A stretch of 64,000 nt of DNA from Pseudomonas sp. MWU16-30317 (GCF_020515695.1 NZ_JAIWJA010000002.1:682001-746000), one strand, 5' to 3'; numbered from the stretch's first letter, positions 30,255-40,184 are shown. Numbers and translations are program-made. The notes: a model not told the origin generated them from the sequence alone.

Positions 30255-31076
30255 ATGTCCCAGCCCCTGCGTTTCGCCCTGAATCGTATGGTTGCACCGC
30301 GTCTGTCGCTGCCCGACTTCATCGACCTGGCGGTGAGCCTCAAGGCCGATGCCATCGAGATCCGCAACGACCTCAACGGCATCGAGATCGAAGACGGCAC
30401 CCCTGCCCAGGTGGTGCGTGAACTGTGCGAAGAGCGCGGCATCCGCGTGCTGTCGATCAACGCCCTGTATCCCTTCGATGTGTGGAACGACGAACGCCGC
30501 GCCCAGACCCTCAAGCTCGCCGCCTATGCCCGTGACTGCGGCGCTCAAGGGCTGGTGATGTGCCCGCGCAACGAGCACGCCGACCCACGCAGCCCCGCCG
30601 AACGCAATGCCGGTTTGCGTACCGCACTCACTGAACTGGCGCCGATCCTGCGCGAGCACGGCTTGCTGGGTTTCGTCGAGCCACTGGGTTTCGAAGAGTG
30701 CGCGCTGCGCTACAAGCGCATTGCGGTAGAAGCGATCAAGGCCATCGGCGGCCTGGATGTGTTCCGCCTGGTGCACGACACCTTCCATCACCATCTGGCC
30801 AGCGAACACGAGTTCTTCCCGGAGCTGACTGGCCTGGTGCACATCTCCGGTGTCGAGGACGCCCAGGCGCCGCTCAATACCATCCGCGATGGCCACCGCG
30901 TGCTGGTTGGCGACGGCGATATCCTCGGCAACGCGGCGCAACTCGACACGTTGCTGAGCACGGGGTATCGCGGCTATGTGTCGTTCGAGCCGTTCGCCGA
31001 AAGCGTTCATGGCCTGAGCGACATCCGCCAGGCGCTGGCGGCGAGCATGGCGCATTTGCGTACGGCGTTGGCCTGA
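30255..31076 (+). CDS. iolI: Inosose isomerase-like TIM-barrel protein
   Basis: 273 residues. Xylose-isomerase-like TIM barrel (sugar phosphate isomerase/epimerase family). It begins MSQPLRFALNRMVAPRLSLP; metal ligands fall in GFVEPLGF, LVHDTFHHHL, LVHISGVED and SFEPFAE. Position between mmsA and iolD supports the IolI role, interconverting 2-keto-myo-inositol and 1-keto-D-chiro-inositol. The exact substrate is inferred from context only. GGAG site about ten bases upstream of the ATG. Confidence 0.82.
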   Translation: MSQPLRFALNRMVAPRLSLPDFIDLAVSLKADAIEIRNDLNGIEIEDGTPAQVVRELCEERGIRVLSINALYPFDVWNDERRAQTLKLAAYARDCGAQGLVMCPRNEHADPRSPAERNAGLRTALTELAPILREHGLLGFVEPLGFEECALRYKRIAVEAIKAIGGLDVFRLVHDTFHHHLASEHEFFPELTGLVHISGVEDAQAPLNTIRDGHRVLVGDGDILGNAAQLDTLLSTGYRGYVSFEPFAESVHGLSDIRQALAASMAHLRTALA

Positions 31077-31151
31077 TTTCGTGGGCAGCGCCTGCTCCCA
31101 CAGGGATCAAAAGCGAACGCAAGGCAGCACATAATAATTGAAGGTGTGAAC

Positions 31152-33089
31152 ATGACCACAACCCGACTGACCATGGCCCAGGCCCTGGTGAAATTCCTCG
31201 ACAACCAGTACGTCGAGGTCGATGGCGTCGAAAGCAAATTCGTCGCTGGGGTGTTTACCATCTTCGGCCATGGCAACGTGCTGGGCGTCGGCCAGGCGCT
31301 GGAGCAGGATGCCGGCGAGCTGGTGGTGCACCAGGGCCGTAACGAGCAGGGCATGGCCCACGCCGCCATCGGCTTCGCCAAGCAGCACCTGCGGCGCAAG
31401 ATCTACGCCTGCTGTTCATCGGTGGGTCCCGGTGCCGCCAACATGCTCACTGCGGCCGCCACGGCCACCGCCAACCGCATTCCGCTGTTGCTGCTGCCGG
31501 GCGATGTATACGCCAGCCGCCAGCCCGACCCGGTGCTGCAGCAGATCGAGCAGTTCCACGACCTGAGCATCAGCACCAACGACGCCTTCCGCGCGGTGAG
31601 CAAATACTGGGATCGCATCAACCGCCCCGAGCAACTGATGAGCGCGGCCATTCACGCCATGCGGGTGCTCACCGATCCGGCCGAAACCGGCGCGGTGACC
31701 CTGGCCTTGCCGCAAGACGTGCAGGCCGAAGCCTACGACTACCCGGACAGCTTCCTGCAAAAGCGCGTGCACCGCATCGATCGTCGGCTGCCCACCGAGG
31801 CCATGCTCGCCGACGCCGTGGCGGCGCTGCGCGGCAAACGCACGCCCTTGATCATCTGCGGCGGTGGGGTCAAATACGCCGGCGCCAACGCGCAACTGCA
31901 GGCCTTTGCCGAACGCTTCGACATCCCCTTCGCCGAAACCCAGGCGGGCAAGAGCGCCATCGTCTCGGCCCATCCGCTCAACGTCGGCGGCATCGGCGAA
32001 ACCGGCTGCCTGGCCGCCAACCTGCTGGCCAAGGAAGCCGACCTGATCATCGGCATCGGCACCCGTTACACCGACTTCACCACTTCATCCAAGTGGCTGT
32101 TCCAGCACCCCGAGGTGCAGTTTCTCAACATCAACATCAGCCCCGCCGACGCCCTCAAGCTCGACGGCGTGCAGTTGCTCTGCGATGCCAAGGTCGGCTT
32201 GCAGCAGCTGTCCGATCACCTGGCCCGCACCGGCTTTCGCTCGGGCTGGAACAACCGCGTGCAACAGGCCCGCGCCGAACTGGATGCCGAGGTCGATCGT
32301 ATCTATCAAGTGGAATACACCAGCGCCGATTTCGTCCCCGAGATCAACGATCACATGGACCCGGCCGTACTGCGTGAATTCATCGAGCTGACCGGCTCGT
32401 GCCTGACCCAGAGCCGCGTGCTCGGCGTGCTCAACGAAACCCTGCCCAGCGACGGCATCATTGTCGCGGCCGCCGGCAGCCTGCCCGGCGACCTGCAACG
32501 CAGCTGGCGCAGCAAGGGCGTCAACACCTATCACCTGGAATACGGCTACTCGTGCATGGGCTACGAAGTCAACGCCGCCTTGGGCGTCAAGCTCGCCGAG
32601 CCGCAGCGCGAGGTCTATGCGCTGGTGGGCGACGGCTCGTACATGATGCTGCATTCCGAACTGGCGACTTCGATCCAGGAGCGGCGCAAGATCAACGTGG
32701 TGCTGCTCGACAACATGACTTTCGGCTGCATCAACAACCTGCAGATGGAACACGGCATGGACAGCTTCGGCACCGAGTTCCGCTTTCGCAACCCGGACAG
32801 TGGCCAGCTCGATGGCGGCTTCGTGCCGGTGGATTTTGCCATGAGCGCAGCGGCCTACGGCTGCAAGACTTACAAGGTCTCGACCGTCGAGCAACTGCGC
32901 GCGGCGTTGGCCGATGCTCGGCTGCAAACGGTGTCGACGCTCATCGACATCAAGGTTCTGCCCAAGACCATGATTCACAAATATCTGTCCTGGTGGCGCG
33001 TGGGCGTGGCGCAAGTGTCCACCAGCGCGCGCACCGATGCGGTGGCCAAGACCCTGAACGAACGACTGGCCAAGGCCCGTCAGTACTGA
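31152..33089 (+). CDS. iolD: 3D-(3,5/4)-trihydroxycyclohexane-1,2-dione hydrolase
   Basis: 645 residues. Thiamine-diphosphate enzyme that opens the inositol ring. Visible: the catalytic-Glu region [18 protein letters not shown], the central Rossmann part with [14 protein letters not shown], and the C-terminal ThDP motif beginning [12 protein letters not shown] and closing with [12 protein letters not shown]. Start ATG at 31152, with GAAGGTG upstream; a GTG two codons earlier is possible. Confidence 0.95.
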   Translation: MTTTRLTMAQALVKFLDNQYVEVDGVESKFVAGVFTIFGHGNVLGVGQALEQDAGELVVHQGRNEQGMAHAAIGFAKQHLRRKIYACCSSVGPGAANMLTAAATATANRIPLLLLPGDVYASRQPDPVLQQIEQFHDLSISTNDAFRAVSKYWDRINRPEQLMSAAIHAMRVLTDPAETGAVTLALPQDVQAEAYDYPDSFLQKRVHRIDRRLPTEAMLADAVAALRGKRTPLIICGGGVKYAGANAQLQAFAERFDIPFAETQAGKSAIVSAHPLNVGGIGETGCLAANLLAKEADLIIGIGTRYTDFTTSSKWLFQHPEVQFLNINISPADALKLDGVQLLCDAKVGLQQLSDHLARTGFRSGWNNRVQQARAELDAEVDRIYQVEYTSADFVPEINDHMDPAVLREFIELTGSCLTQSRVLGVLNETLPSDGIIVAAAGSLPGDLQRSWRSKGVNTYHLEYGYSCMGYEVNAALGVKLAEPQREVYALVGDGSYMMLHSELATSIQERRKINVVLLDNMTFGCINNLQMEHGMDSFGTEFRFRNPDSGQLDGGFVPVDFAMSAAAYGCKTYKVSTVEQLRAALADARLQTVSTLIDIKVLPKTMIHKYLSWWRVGVAQVSTSARTDAVAKTLNERLAKARQY

Positions 33090-33127
33090 TTGCGCTCTGA
33101 CCAACAAAAACAATCTGGAGGCTTCAC

Positions 33128-34153
33128 ATGGCTACCTCTTCTACACCGCTAAAACTGGGCGTCATCGGTACCGGCGCCATCGGTCGTGACCATATCCGTC
33201 GCTGCAGCCACGCCTTGATCAATAGCACGGTGGTGGCGGTCACCGATATCAACCTGGAGCACGCCGCCAAGGTCGTGGCCGAGCTGGGCATTGCCGCCGA
33301 GGTGTATGCCGATGGCCATGCGGTCATCAATGCGCCGGAAGTCGAGGCGATCCTGGTCACGTCCTGGGGCCCGACCCACGAAGAGTTCGTGCTGGCCGCC
33401 ATCGCGGCGGGCAAGCCGGTGTTCTGCGAGAAGCCGCTGGCAGTGACCGCCGAGGGCTGCCGGCACATCGTCGATGCCGAGATCGCCTACGGCAAACGCC
33501 TGGTCCAGGTGGGCTTCATGCGTCCTTATGACGAAGGTTACCGCGCGCTCAAACGGGTCATCGACAGCGGCCAGATCGGCGAACCGCTGATGCTCCACTG
33601 CGCGCACCGCAACCCCACCGTGCCGGAGCAGTACAAGACCGACATGGCGATCACCGACACGCTGATTCACGAACTCGACGTGCTGCGCTGGCTGTTGGCC
33701 GATGACTACAAATCCGTGCAGGTGGTGTTCCCGCGCAAGACCAGCAAAGCCTTCGCCCATCTCAAAGACCCGCAGATCGTGCTGATCGAGACGGTCAAGG
33801 GCACGCGCATCGACGTCGAGGTATTCGTCAACTGCCAGTACGGCTACGACATTCAATGCGAAGTGGTGGGGGAGACCGGTATCGCGCGGCTGCCGGAGCC
33901 GTCGCAGGTGCAGTTGCGCAGCGAGGCGAAGCTGTCCAACGCGATTCTGATGGACTGGAAGGACCGCTTTATCGCCGCCTATGACGTCGAGTTGCAGGCC
34001 TTTATCGACGGCGTGCGCGCCGGGCACATCAACGGCCCGTCGGCGTGGGATGGTTTTGCGGCGGCGGTGGCGGCCGATGCCTGTGTGGCAGCGCAACAGA
34101 GCGGCACGATCGTCGAACTGGGCCTGCCTGCGCGGCCGTCGTTCTATAACTGA
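33128..34153 (+). CDS. iolG: Inositol 2-dehydrogenase
   Basis: 341 residues. Gfo/Idh/MocA oxidoreductase, first step of the pathway (myo-inositol to 2-keto-myo-inositol, NAD-dependent). Rossmann motif [13 protein letters not shown], the EKPL motif in [13 protein letters not shown] (conserved Lys), and the [12 protein letters not shown] and [10 protein letters not shown] catalytic stretches. GGAGG ribosome site. Last of the core catabolic genes, with a REP pair after it. Confidence 0.93.
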   Translation: MATSSTPLKLGVIGTGAIGRDHIRRCSHALINSTVVAVTDINLEHAAKVVAELGIAAEVYADGHAVINAPEVEAILVTSWGPTHEEFVLAAIAAGKPVFCEKPLAVTAEGCRHIVDAEIAYGKRLVQVGFMRPYDEGYRALKRVIDSGQIGEPLMLHCAHRNPTVPEQYKTDMAITDTLIHELDVLRWLLADDYKSVQVVFPRKTSKAFAHLKDPQIVLIETVKGTRIDVEVFVNCQYGYDIQCEVVGETGIARLPEPSQVQLRSEAKLSNAILMDWKDRFIAAYDVELQAFIDGVRAGHINGPSAWDGFAAAVAADACVAAQQSGTIVELGLPARPSFYN

Positions 34154-34200
34154 GCCAATAGTGGGTTCATTGCTGCAAGAGGTGCGTTGCCTGTGCGGAC

Positions 34201-34279
34201 CTCTTCGCGGGCAAGCCTTGCTCCCACAGGGCAGTTGCAGAGTCGTGCGCCTGTGGGCGCAAGGCTTGCCCGCGAAGAC
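34201..34279. repeat. REP pair between iolG and the second dehydrogenase
   Basis: TCGCGGGCAAGCCTTGCTCCC and the complementary GGCGCAAGGCTTGCCCGCGA, facing each other with about 25 bases between. Confidence 0.8.
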
Positions 34280-34353
34280 AATGGCCGATGCACCTCTGCC
34301 GCAAGAGCCGAGCGCGATTTCGCGTACACAGTCGCTATCAAAAGGATCCTCTT

Positions 34354-35400
34354 ATGCGCATCGGACTGGTTGGCTACGGCTTTGGTGGCCGTTTCTTTCA
34401 TGCTCCCCTGCTCACCAGCCTGGCCGACGCCAAGCTGGTGGGCGTGGTGACTCGTTCCGACGAGCGCCGCCAGCAACTCAGCGCTGATCACCCCGGCGTC
34501 CCGGCGTTCGACAGCATCGGCCAACTGGTCGAAGCCGGCGTCGATCTGCTGGTGATCTGCACGCCGTTACCCGGTCGTGCCGCCCTGATCCAGGAGGCTT
34601 TCGATCACGGCATCGCCGTCGTCAGCGACAAGCCCTTCGCCTTCAACGCCACCGAGGCCAGCGCCTTGATCGCCGCCGCGCACAGCGCCGGTGCGCCCTT
34701 CACGGTGTATCAGAATCGGCGCTGGGATTCGGACTTTCTCACCGTACGCAAACTGATCGCCGAGGGCACACTGGGCACCGTCAGCCATTTTGAATCACGC
34801 TTCGAGCGCTACTCGCCACAGTCCCTGGGCGACACCAGCGCCGGCGGGGTGTTGCTCGACCTCGGCAGCCATCTGGTGGACCAGGCCCTGCAACTGTTCG
34901 GCGCGGTCGAAACGGTGTACGGCGAGCTGTACTACAGTCCACAGGCCCCTGACGTGGATTATGGTTTTTTCGTGGCCTTGCGCCATCGCAATGGGGTGGT
35001 CAGCCACCTCTATGGCAACAAATTGCAGGACGCCGAGCCACGGCGTTTTCGCGTGACCGGCAGTAACGGCACTTATTGTGTCGAGGGCCTCGATGGCCAG
35101 GAAGAAGCAACCCTGGCCGGCCGCTCACCGCGCAGCGAAGGCGAGCGCTGGGGCGTCGAAGAGCATCGACGCTGGGGCTGGTTCGAACGCGGCGCCGAAC
35201 GGGAGAAAGTGCGCAGCGAGCACGGCAACTGGCCGCAGTTCTATGGGCAGGTGGTCGAGGCCATCAATGAAGGTCGCGAACTGCCCGTAGCACTGGATGA
35301 AGCTCTGCTGACAGTGCGCGTATTGGACGCCGCGCGGCTGAGTTCAGAGCGCCGTCAGGTGGTGAAATTGACCGATGATGGCAGCGCAGAAAGAATTTAG
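34354..35400 (+). CDS. Second Gfo/Idh/MocA oxidoreductase (possibly scyllo-inositol dehydrogenase)
   Basis: 348 residues. Rossmann motif MRIGLVGYGFGGRFFHAPLL and the lysine motif VVSDKPFAFNATEA; QNRRWDSDF and LLDLGSHLVDQAL follow. These fit the IolW/YdgJ-like branch rather than IolG, so an NADP-linked dehydrogenase for scyllo-inositol or another isomer is likely. It would widen the substrate range of the cluster. AAAAGGATCC ribosome site. The reading frame ends inside an inverted repeat (35396-35414). Confidence 0.85.
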   Translation: MRIGLVGYGFGGRFFHAPLLTSLADAKLVGVVTRSDERRQQLSADHPGVPAFDSIGQLVEAGVDLLVICTPLPGRAALIQEAFDHGIAVVSDKPFAFNATEASALIAAAHSAGAPFTVYQNRRWDSDFLTVRKLIAEGTLGTVSHFESRFERYSPQSLGDTSAGGVLLDLGSHLVDQALQLFGAVETVYGELYYSPQAPDVDYGFFVALRHRNGVVSHLYGNKLQDAEPRRFRVTGSNGTYCVEGLDGQEEATLAGRSPRSEGERWGVEEHRRWGWFERGAEREKVRSEHGNWPQFYGQVVEAINEGRELPVALDEALLTVRVLDAARLSSERRQVVKLTDDGSAERI

Positions 35401-35414
35401 AATAAAATTCTAAA
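35396..35414. promoter_or_regulatory. Perfect inverted repeat, possible operator
   Basis: TTTAGAAT-AAA-ATTCTAAA, overlapping the stop codon of the second dehydrogenase. It sits about 12 bases before the GGAA-N6-TTCT box, at the head of the transporter unit. No T-run follows, so a terminator is unlikely. Confidence 0.5.
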
Positions 35415-35426
35415 ACAGGTTGATAT

Positions 35427-35440
35427 GGAAATTATTTTCT
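35427..35440. promoter_or_regulatory. Second candidate IolR operator, GGAA-N6-TTCT
   Basis: GGAAATTATTTTCT, one mismatch from the GGAA-N6-TTCC box found before iolC, in a similarly AT-rich patch upstream of the transporter genes. Confidence 0.55.
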
Positions 35441-35502
35441 AATAGAGTCGTTCCAAGGTTGCCGATCCTCACAATAAAACCAACAAATAAACAGGTACCG
35501 TC

Positions 35503-35664
35503 ATGAACATGCTCCGCACTGCGCGTCACGCCGCACCTCTTCTGAAAACACTGGCCAAGGCCTGTGCCCGTCTGCTCGATGTCGCTTTCCATCCCAAAGG
35601 TATCGAACGCAATGGCGCGCTGGTGCTGTGCATTCCCGGTGCCCCCATCGTGCGTTTGCACTGA
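35503..35664 (+). CDS. Small ORF (53 aa) ahead of the inositol transporter
   Basis: A frame from ATG 35503 to TGA 35664: it starts MNMLRTARHAAPLL and ends AGAPIVRLH. The leader AACAGGTACCGTC before the ATG is nearly identical to the leader of iolE (AACAGGTACCGCC). This suggests a real ribosome site. It is basic and partly amphipathic at the N terminus. It could be a small protein or a leader peptide for the transporter. I know no family. Confidence 0.4.
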   Translation: MNMLRTARHAAPLLKTLAKACARLLDVAFHPKGIERNGALVLCIPGAPIVRLH

Positions 35665-35770
35665 CCGCGACGCTGTCCAGCTGCCTCTGGAAAAGCTGTT
35701 TCAAGAACGCACCTTCAAGAACGCACCTTCAAGAAAAGCACCTACAAGAAAAACAAGGAACCGCTCGCTC

Positions 35771-36709
35771 ATGAAGACTCCACACCTCTTAGCTTCACTT
35801 GCCTTGTCTCTGTCCCTCTCGGTGGCCAGCGCCAGCGCTTTTGCCGATATCAAGATCGGCGTGGCCATGTCGCAGTTCGACGACACCTGGCTGACCTACC
35901 TGCGCGAGTTCATGGATAAACGCGCCAAATCCATCACCACTGAAAAAGTCAGCCTGCAGTTCGTCGACGGCCGTGCCGACGTCAACAAGCAGTTCGACCA
36001 GGTGCAGGAGCTGATCAGTAACAAGGTCGACGCCATCATCGTCAATCCGGTCGACACCGCTGCCACGGCCAACATCACCAAGACTGCCGAAAAAGCCGGT
36101 ATTCCGCTGGTCTACGTGAACCGCAAGCCGGACGGCGACAAGCCGCTGCCCAAAGGCGTGGCCACGGTGGTTTCCGACGAAATCGAAGCCGGCCATCTGC
36201 AGGGCCAGTTCGTCGCGGACAAGCTGAACGGCAAAGGCAATGTGGTGATCCTGTTGGGCGACCTGGCCAATAACGCCACGACCAATCGGACCAAAGGGGT
36301 CAAGGAGATATTCGCCAAGTATCCCGACATCAAGGTCATCCAGGAGCAGACCGGGATCTGGCTGCGTGACAAAGGCATGACCCTGACCAACGACTGGTTG
36401 ACCCAGGGCAAGGAATTCAACGCGGTGGTTTCCAACAACGACGAGATGGCCATTGGTGCCGCCATGGCGCTCAAGCAAGCCGGCGTCAAGGAAGGCAGCG
36501 TGTTCGTCACCGGCGTCGACGGCACCCCCGACGGCTTGAACGCCATCGAGAAGAAGCAGATGGCCGCCTCGGTATTCCAGGACGCCAAGGGCCAGGCCGA
36601 AGGCGCGGTAGATGTCGCGGTGAAGATGGTCAAGAAAGAAGACTATCCGGCGGCGACCGTCATCCCATACCGCCTGATCACCCCGGAAAACGTCGCGACC
36701 TTCAAATAA
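35771..36709 (+). CDS. Sugar ABC transporter substrate-binding protein (inositol type)
   Basis: 312 residues. Signal peptide (about 1-26, ending ASASAFADIKI), then a type I periplasmic binding fold of the ribose/inositol family: KIGVAMSQFDDTW, VDAIIVNPVDTAAT, VYVNRKPDGD, VVSNNDEMAIGAAMAL and VTGVDGTPDGLNAI. It resembles IbpA-type inositol binders, and the iol context supports that. The ATG at 35771 is preferred to in-frame codons upstream. A gap of 90 bases to the ATPase gene contains a hairpin that may lower downstream expression. Confidence 0.9.
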   Translation: MKTPHLLASLALSLSLSVASASAFADIKIGVAMSQFDDTWLTYLREFMDKRAKSITTEKVSLQFVDGRADVNKQFDQVQELISNKVDAIIVNPVDTAATANITKTAEKAGIPLVYVNRKPDGDKPLPKGVATVVSDEIEAGHLQGQFVADKLNGKGNVVILLGDLANNATTNRTKGVKEIFAKYPDIKVIQEQTGIWLRDKGMTLTNDWLTQGKEFNAVVSNNDEMAIGAAMALKQAGVKEGSVFVTGVDGTPDGLNAIEKKQMAASVFQDAKGQAEGAVDVAVKMVKKEDYPAATVIPYRLITPENVATFK

Positions 36710-36798
36710 AACGCTCAGGGCTTCGCGCTTAGCGATTCGAACCTGTGCCCATGGTGGCTCGCGCCTGACGCGGCCACCCTGAAGATGGAGAGCCTGTC

Positions 36799-38364
36799 AT
36801 GTTTGCCCAAGCCAACCTCGCAATGCCCACCGCGCAAGCACTGCCGACTGGCGCAACGGATCCCCAAGCGTCGCCCTATTTGCTGGAAATCACCCACATC
36901 AGCAAAGGCTTCCCAGGCGTCATCGCCTTGTCCGACGTGCAGTTGCGCGTCCGCCCAGGCTCGGTGCTGGCGTTGATGGGCGAGAACGGCGCGGGCAAGT
37001 CGACGCTGATGAAAATCATCGCCGGCATCTATCAACCCGACGCCGGCGAGCTGTTCCTGCGCGGCAAGCCCGTGAGCTTTGCCACGCCTTTGGCCGCATT
37101 GCAGGCCGGCATCGCGATGATCCATCAGGAACTCAACCTGATGCCGCACATGACCATTGCCGAGAACATCTGGATCGGCCGCGAGCAGCTCAATGGCCTG
37201 CACATGGTCGACCACCGCGCCATGCACCGCGCCACCGCCGATCTGCTGGGGCGCCTGCGTATCCGCCTCGACCCGGAAGAACAAGTGGGCAACCTCAGCA
37301 TCGCCGAACGGCAGATGGTCGAGATTGCCAAGGCGGTGTCCTACGACTCCGACATCCTGATCATGGACGAGCCGACTTCGGCCATCACCGAGACCGAAGT
37401 CGAGCACCTGTTCTCGATCATCCAGGACCTCAAGTCCCAGGGCAAAGGCATCATCTACATCACCCACAAAATGAAGGAAGTGTTCGCCATCGCCGATGAA
37501 GTCGCGGTGTTCCGCGACGGCCAGTACATCGGCTTGCACAAGGCCGACACGCTGAATGACGACACGCTGATTTCGATGATGGTCGGCCGCGAACTGAGCA
37601 CGTTGTTCCCGGTGCGTGAAACGCCGATCGGCAAACGCCTGCTGACCGTGCGCGACCTGAGCCTCGACGGGGTGTTCGAGAAGGTCTCCTTCGACCTGCA
37701 CGCCGGCGAGATCCTTGGCATCGCCGGGCTGATGGGCTCGGGCCGCACCAATGTCGCCGAAGCGCTGTTCGGCATCACCCCGAGCACCGGCGGCGAGATC
37801 ACCCTGGACGACCAACCGCTGCGCGTCACCGATCCGCACATGGCCATTGAGAAGGGCTTCGCGCTGCTCACCGAAGACCGCAAGCTCACCGGCCTGTTCG
37901 GTTGCCTGTCGGTGCTCGAGAACATGGAAATGGCGGTGCTGCCGCACTACGTGGGCAACGGTTTCGTTCACCAGAAAGCCCTGCGCGTGCTGTGTGAAGA
38001 CATGTGCCGCAAGCTGCGGGTCAAGACCCCGTCGCTGGAGCAGTGCATCGACACCCTGTCCGGCGGCAACCAGCAGAAGGCGCTATTGGCGCGCTGGCTG
38101 ATGACCAATCCGCGCATCCTCATTCTCGACGAGCCGACCCGTGGCATCGACGTCGGCGCCAAGGCCGAGATCTATCGCCTGATCGCCTTTTTGGCCAGTG
38201 AGGGCATGGCAGTGATCATGATTTCTTCCGAGCTGCCTGAAGTGCTGGGCATGAGCGACCGGGTCATGGTCATGCACGAGGGCGAACAGATGGGCATCCT
38301 CGATCGCGCCGACGCCACGCAGGAGCGGGTCATGCAGCTCGCTTCGGGTATCGCTGTGCATTGA
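36799..38364 (+). CDS. Sugar ABC transporter ATP-binding protein (two cassettes)
   Basis: 521 residues. Two fused ABC domains as in RbsA/IatA. The first has Walker [13 protein letters not shown], signature [14 protein letters not shown] and Walker [11 protein letters not shown]. The second has the degenerate Walker [13 protein letters not shown], signature [15 protein letters not shown] and Walker [16 protein letters not shown]. Drives uptake with the neighbouring binding protein and permease, likely for inositol. Confidence 0.93.
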   Translation: MFAQANLAMPTAQALPTGATDPQASPYLLEITHISKGFPGVIALSDVQLRVRPGSVLALMGENGAGKSTLMKIIAGIYQPDAGELFLRGKPVSFATPLAALQAGIAMIHQELNLMPHMTIAENIWIGREQLNGLHMVDHRAMHRATADLLGRLRIRLDPEEQVGNLSIAERQMVEIAKAVSYDSDILIMDEPTSAITETEVEHLFSIIQDLKSQGKGIIYITHKMKEVFAIADEVAVFRDGQYIGLHKADTLNDDTLISMMVGRELSTLFPVRETPIGKRLLTVRDLSLDGVFEKVSFDLHAGEILGIAGLMGSGRTNVAEALFGITPSTGGEITLDDQPLRVTDPHMAIEKGFALLTEDRKLTGLFGCLSVLENMEMAVLPHYVGNGFVHQKALRVLCEDMCRKLRVKTPSLEQCIDTLSGGNQQKALLARWLMTNPRILILDEPTRGIDVGAKAEIYRLIAFLASEGMAVIMISSELPEVLGMSDRVMVMHEGEQMGILDRADATQERVMQLASGIAVH

Positions 38365-38376
38365 TCCGGTCGGTCC

Positions 38377-38404
38377 CCTGTGGGAGCGGGCTCTGCCCGC
38401 GAAA
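38377..38404. repeat. REP element between ATPase and permease genes
   Basis: TGTGGGAGCGGGCTCTGCCCGC core, a single REP inside the transporter operon. Confidence 0.7.
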
Positions 38405-38484
38405 TTTCGATACCGCGCGGCTCCTGAGCGCCGCGCCGCAACACCACCCGGGCCACCGGCCCGCGTCAGAACAAGAAGAGGTGA

Positions 38485-39513
38485 GTGGCTATGAACACAA
38501 TCGTGGAAAACAAACCGGCCACGGCGCCGACCCGTTCGCGGCGGCGCATGCCGACCGAGCTGAGTATCTTCCTGGTGCTGATCGGCATCGCGCTGATCTT
38601 CGAAGCCTTCGGCTGGATAGTGCGCGACCAGAGTTTCCTGTTGAACAGCCAGCGCCTGGTGCTGATGATCCTGCAGGTATCCATCATCGGCCTGATTGCC
38701 ATCGGCGTGACCCAGGTGATCATCACCACCGGTATCGATTTGTCCTCCGGCTCGGTGCTGGCGCTGTCGGCGATGGTCGCGGCGAGCCTGGCGCAGAGTT
38801 CTGATTTCACCCGCGCGGTGTTCCCGTCGCTGACCGACATGCCTGTCTATGTGCCGGTGATCGCCGGGCTCGGGGTCGGCTTGCTGGCAGGAGCGATCAA
38901 CGGCAGCATCATCGCCATGACCGGGATTCCGCCCTTTATCGCCACCCTCGGCATGATGGTGTCGGCCCGTGGCCTGGCGCGTTTCTACACCGAGGGCCAA
39001 CCGATCAGCATGCTGACTGATTCGTACACCGCCATCGGCCGTGGGGCCATGCCGGTGATCATCTTCCTGGTAGTGGCGGTGATCTTTCATATCGCCCTGC
39101 GCTATACCAAGTACGGCAAGTACACCTACGCCATCGGCGGCAACATGGCGGCGGCGCGTACCTCGGGGATCAACGTCAAGCGCCATTTGATCATCGTCTA
39201 CAGCATCGCCGGCTTGCTGGCCGGATTGGCCGGGGTCGTGGCGTCGGCACGTGCCGCGACGGGTCAGGCCGGCATGGGCGTGTCCTACGAGCTGGACGCC
39301 ATCGCCGCCACGGTGATCGGCGGTACCAGCCTGGTAGGTGGCGTGGGCCGGATCAGCGGCACGGTGATCGGCGCACTGATCCTTGGGGTCATGGCCAGCG
39401 GCTTTACGTTCGTGGGCGTCGACGCCTATATCCAGGACATCATCAAGGGCTTGATTATCGTGATCGCAGTGGTGATCGACCAGTATCGCAACAAGCGCAA
39501 GTTGAAACGCTGA
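38485..39513 (+). CDS. Sugar ABC transporter permease (inositol type)
   Basis: 342 residues, about nine to ten membrane helices. Family motifs include ITTGIDLSSGSVLALSAM, INGSIIAMTGIPPFIATLG and YAIGGNMAAARTSGINV (the loop that meets the ATPase), and AATVIGGTSLVGGVG. BPD_transp_2 class, like RbsC/IatP. Gene ends just before the tandem REP array. Confidence 0.93.
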   Translation: MAMNTIVENKPATAPTRSRRRMPTELSIFLVLIGIALIFEAFGWIVRDQSFLLNSQRLVLMILQVSIIGLIAIGVTQVIITTGIDLSSGSVLALSAMVAASLAQSSDFTRAVFPSLTDMPVYVPVIAGLGVGLLAGAINGSIIAMTGIPPFIATLGMMVSARGLARFYTEGQPISMLTDSYTAIGRGAMPVIIFLVVAVIFHIALRYTKYGKYTYAIGGNMAAARTSGINVKRHLIIVYSIAGLLAGLAGVVASARAATGQAGMGVSYELDAIAATVIGGTSLVGGVGRISGTVIGALILGVMASGFTFVGVDAYIQDIIKGLIIVIAVVIDQYRNKRKLKR

Positions 39514-39550
39514 AGCGGATTGCAGCCCATTGCAGGTGGTGCATCGACCA

Positions 39551-40184
39551 CCGTCTTCGCGGGCAAGCCTTGCTCCCACAGTGCAAGTCGGTCTCGAGCC
39601 GTACACCTGTGGGAGCAAGGCTTGCCCGCGAAAGCGTCGGTCGCCACAGCGCAAGATTTCAGTCAGCTCACACACTCCCACAGTGCAAGTCGATCTCGAG
39701 CCGTACACCTGTGGGAGCAAGGCTTGCCCGCGAAAGCGCCGGTCGCCACAGAGCAAGATTTCAGTCAGCTCACACACTCCCACAGTGCAAGTCGGTCTCG
39801 AGCCGTACACCTGTGGGAGCAAGGCTTGCCCGCGAAAGGGTCGGTCGCCACAGCGCAAGATTTGAGTCAGCTCACACACTCCCACAGTGCAAGTCGGTCT
39901 CGAGCCGTACACCTGTGGGAGCAAGGCTTGCCCGCGAAAGCGCCGGTAGCCACAGCGCAAGATTTCAGTCAGCTCATACACTCCCACAGTGCAAGTCGAT
40001 CTCGAGCCGTACACCTGTGGGAGCAAGGCTCGCCCGCGAAAGCGCCGGTCGCCACAGCGCAAGATTTCAGTCAGCTCACACACTCCCACAGTGCAAGTCG
40101 ATCTCGAGCCGTACACCTGTGGGAGCAAGGCTCGCCCGCGAAAGCGCCGGTCGCCACAGCGCAAGATTTCAGTCAGCTCACACA
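39551..40184. repeat. Tandem array of six 102-bp units, each with a REP pair
   Basis: A single REP (39551-39580) leads into six near-identical units that start at 39573, 39675, 39777, 39879, 39981 and 40083 and end at 40184, each exactly 102 bases. Each unit holds CTCCCACAG, a GTGGGAGCAAGGCTTGCCCG REP core and a unique CAGCGCAAGATTTCAGTCAG spacer. Units differ by a few single bases (for example CGGTCTCG or CGATCTCG). Because 102 is a multiple of three and units lack stops in several frames, long meaningless frames cross the array on both strands. Confidence 0.95.

Noticed and set aside
27725..30514. 929-residue open frame on the minus strand opposite iolB, mmsA and part of iolI
   Set aside because: It is antisense to three well-identified enzymes, has no ribosome site or recognisable domain, and arises from GC-rich third positions.
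39551..40184. CRISPR array
   Set aside because: The whole 102-base unit repeats, not short repeats with unique spacers, and there are no cas genes; it is a REP amplification.
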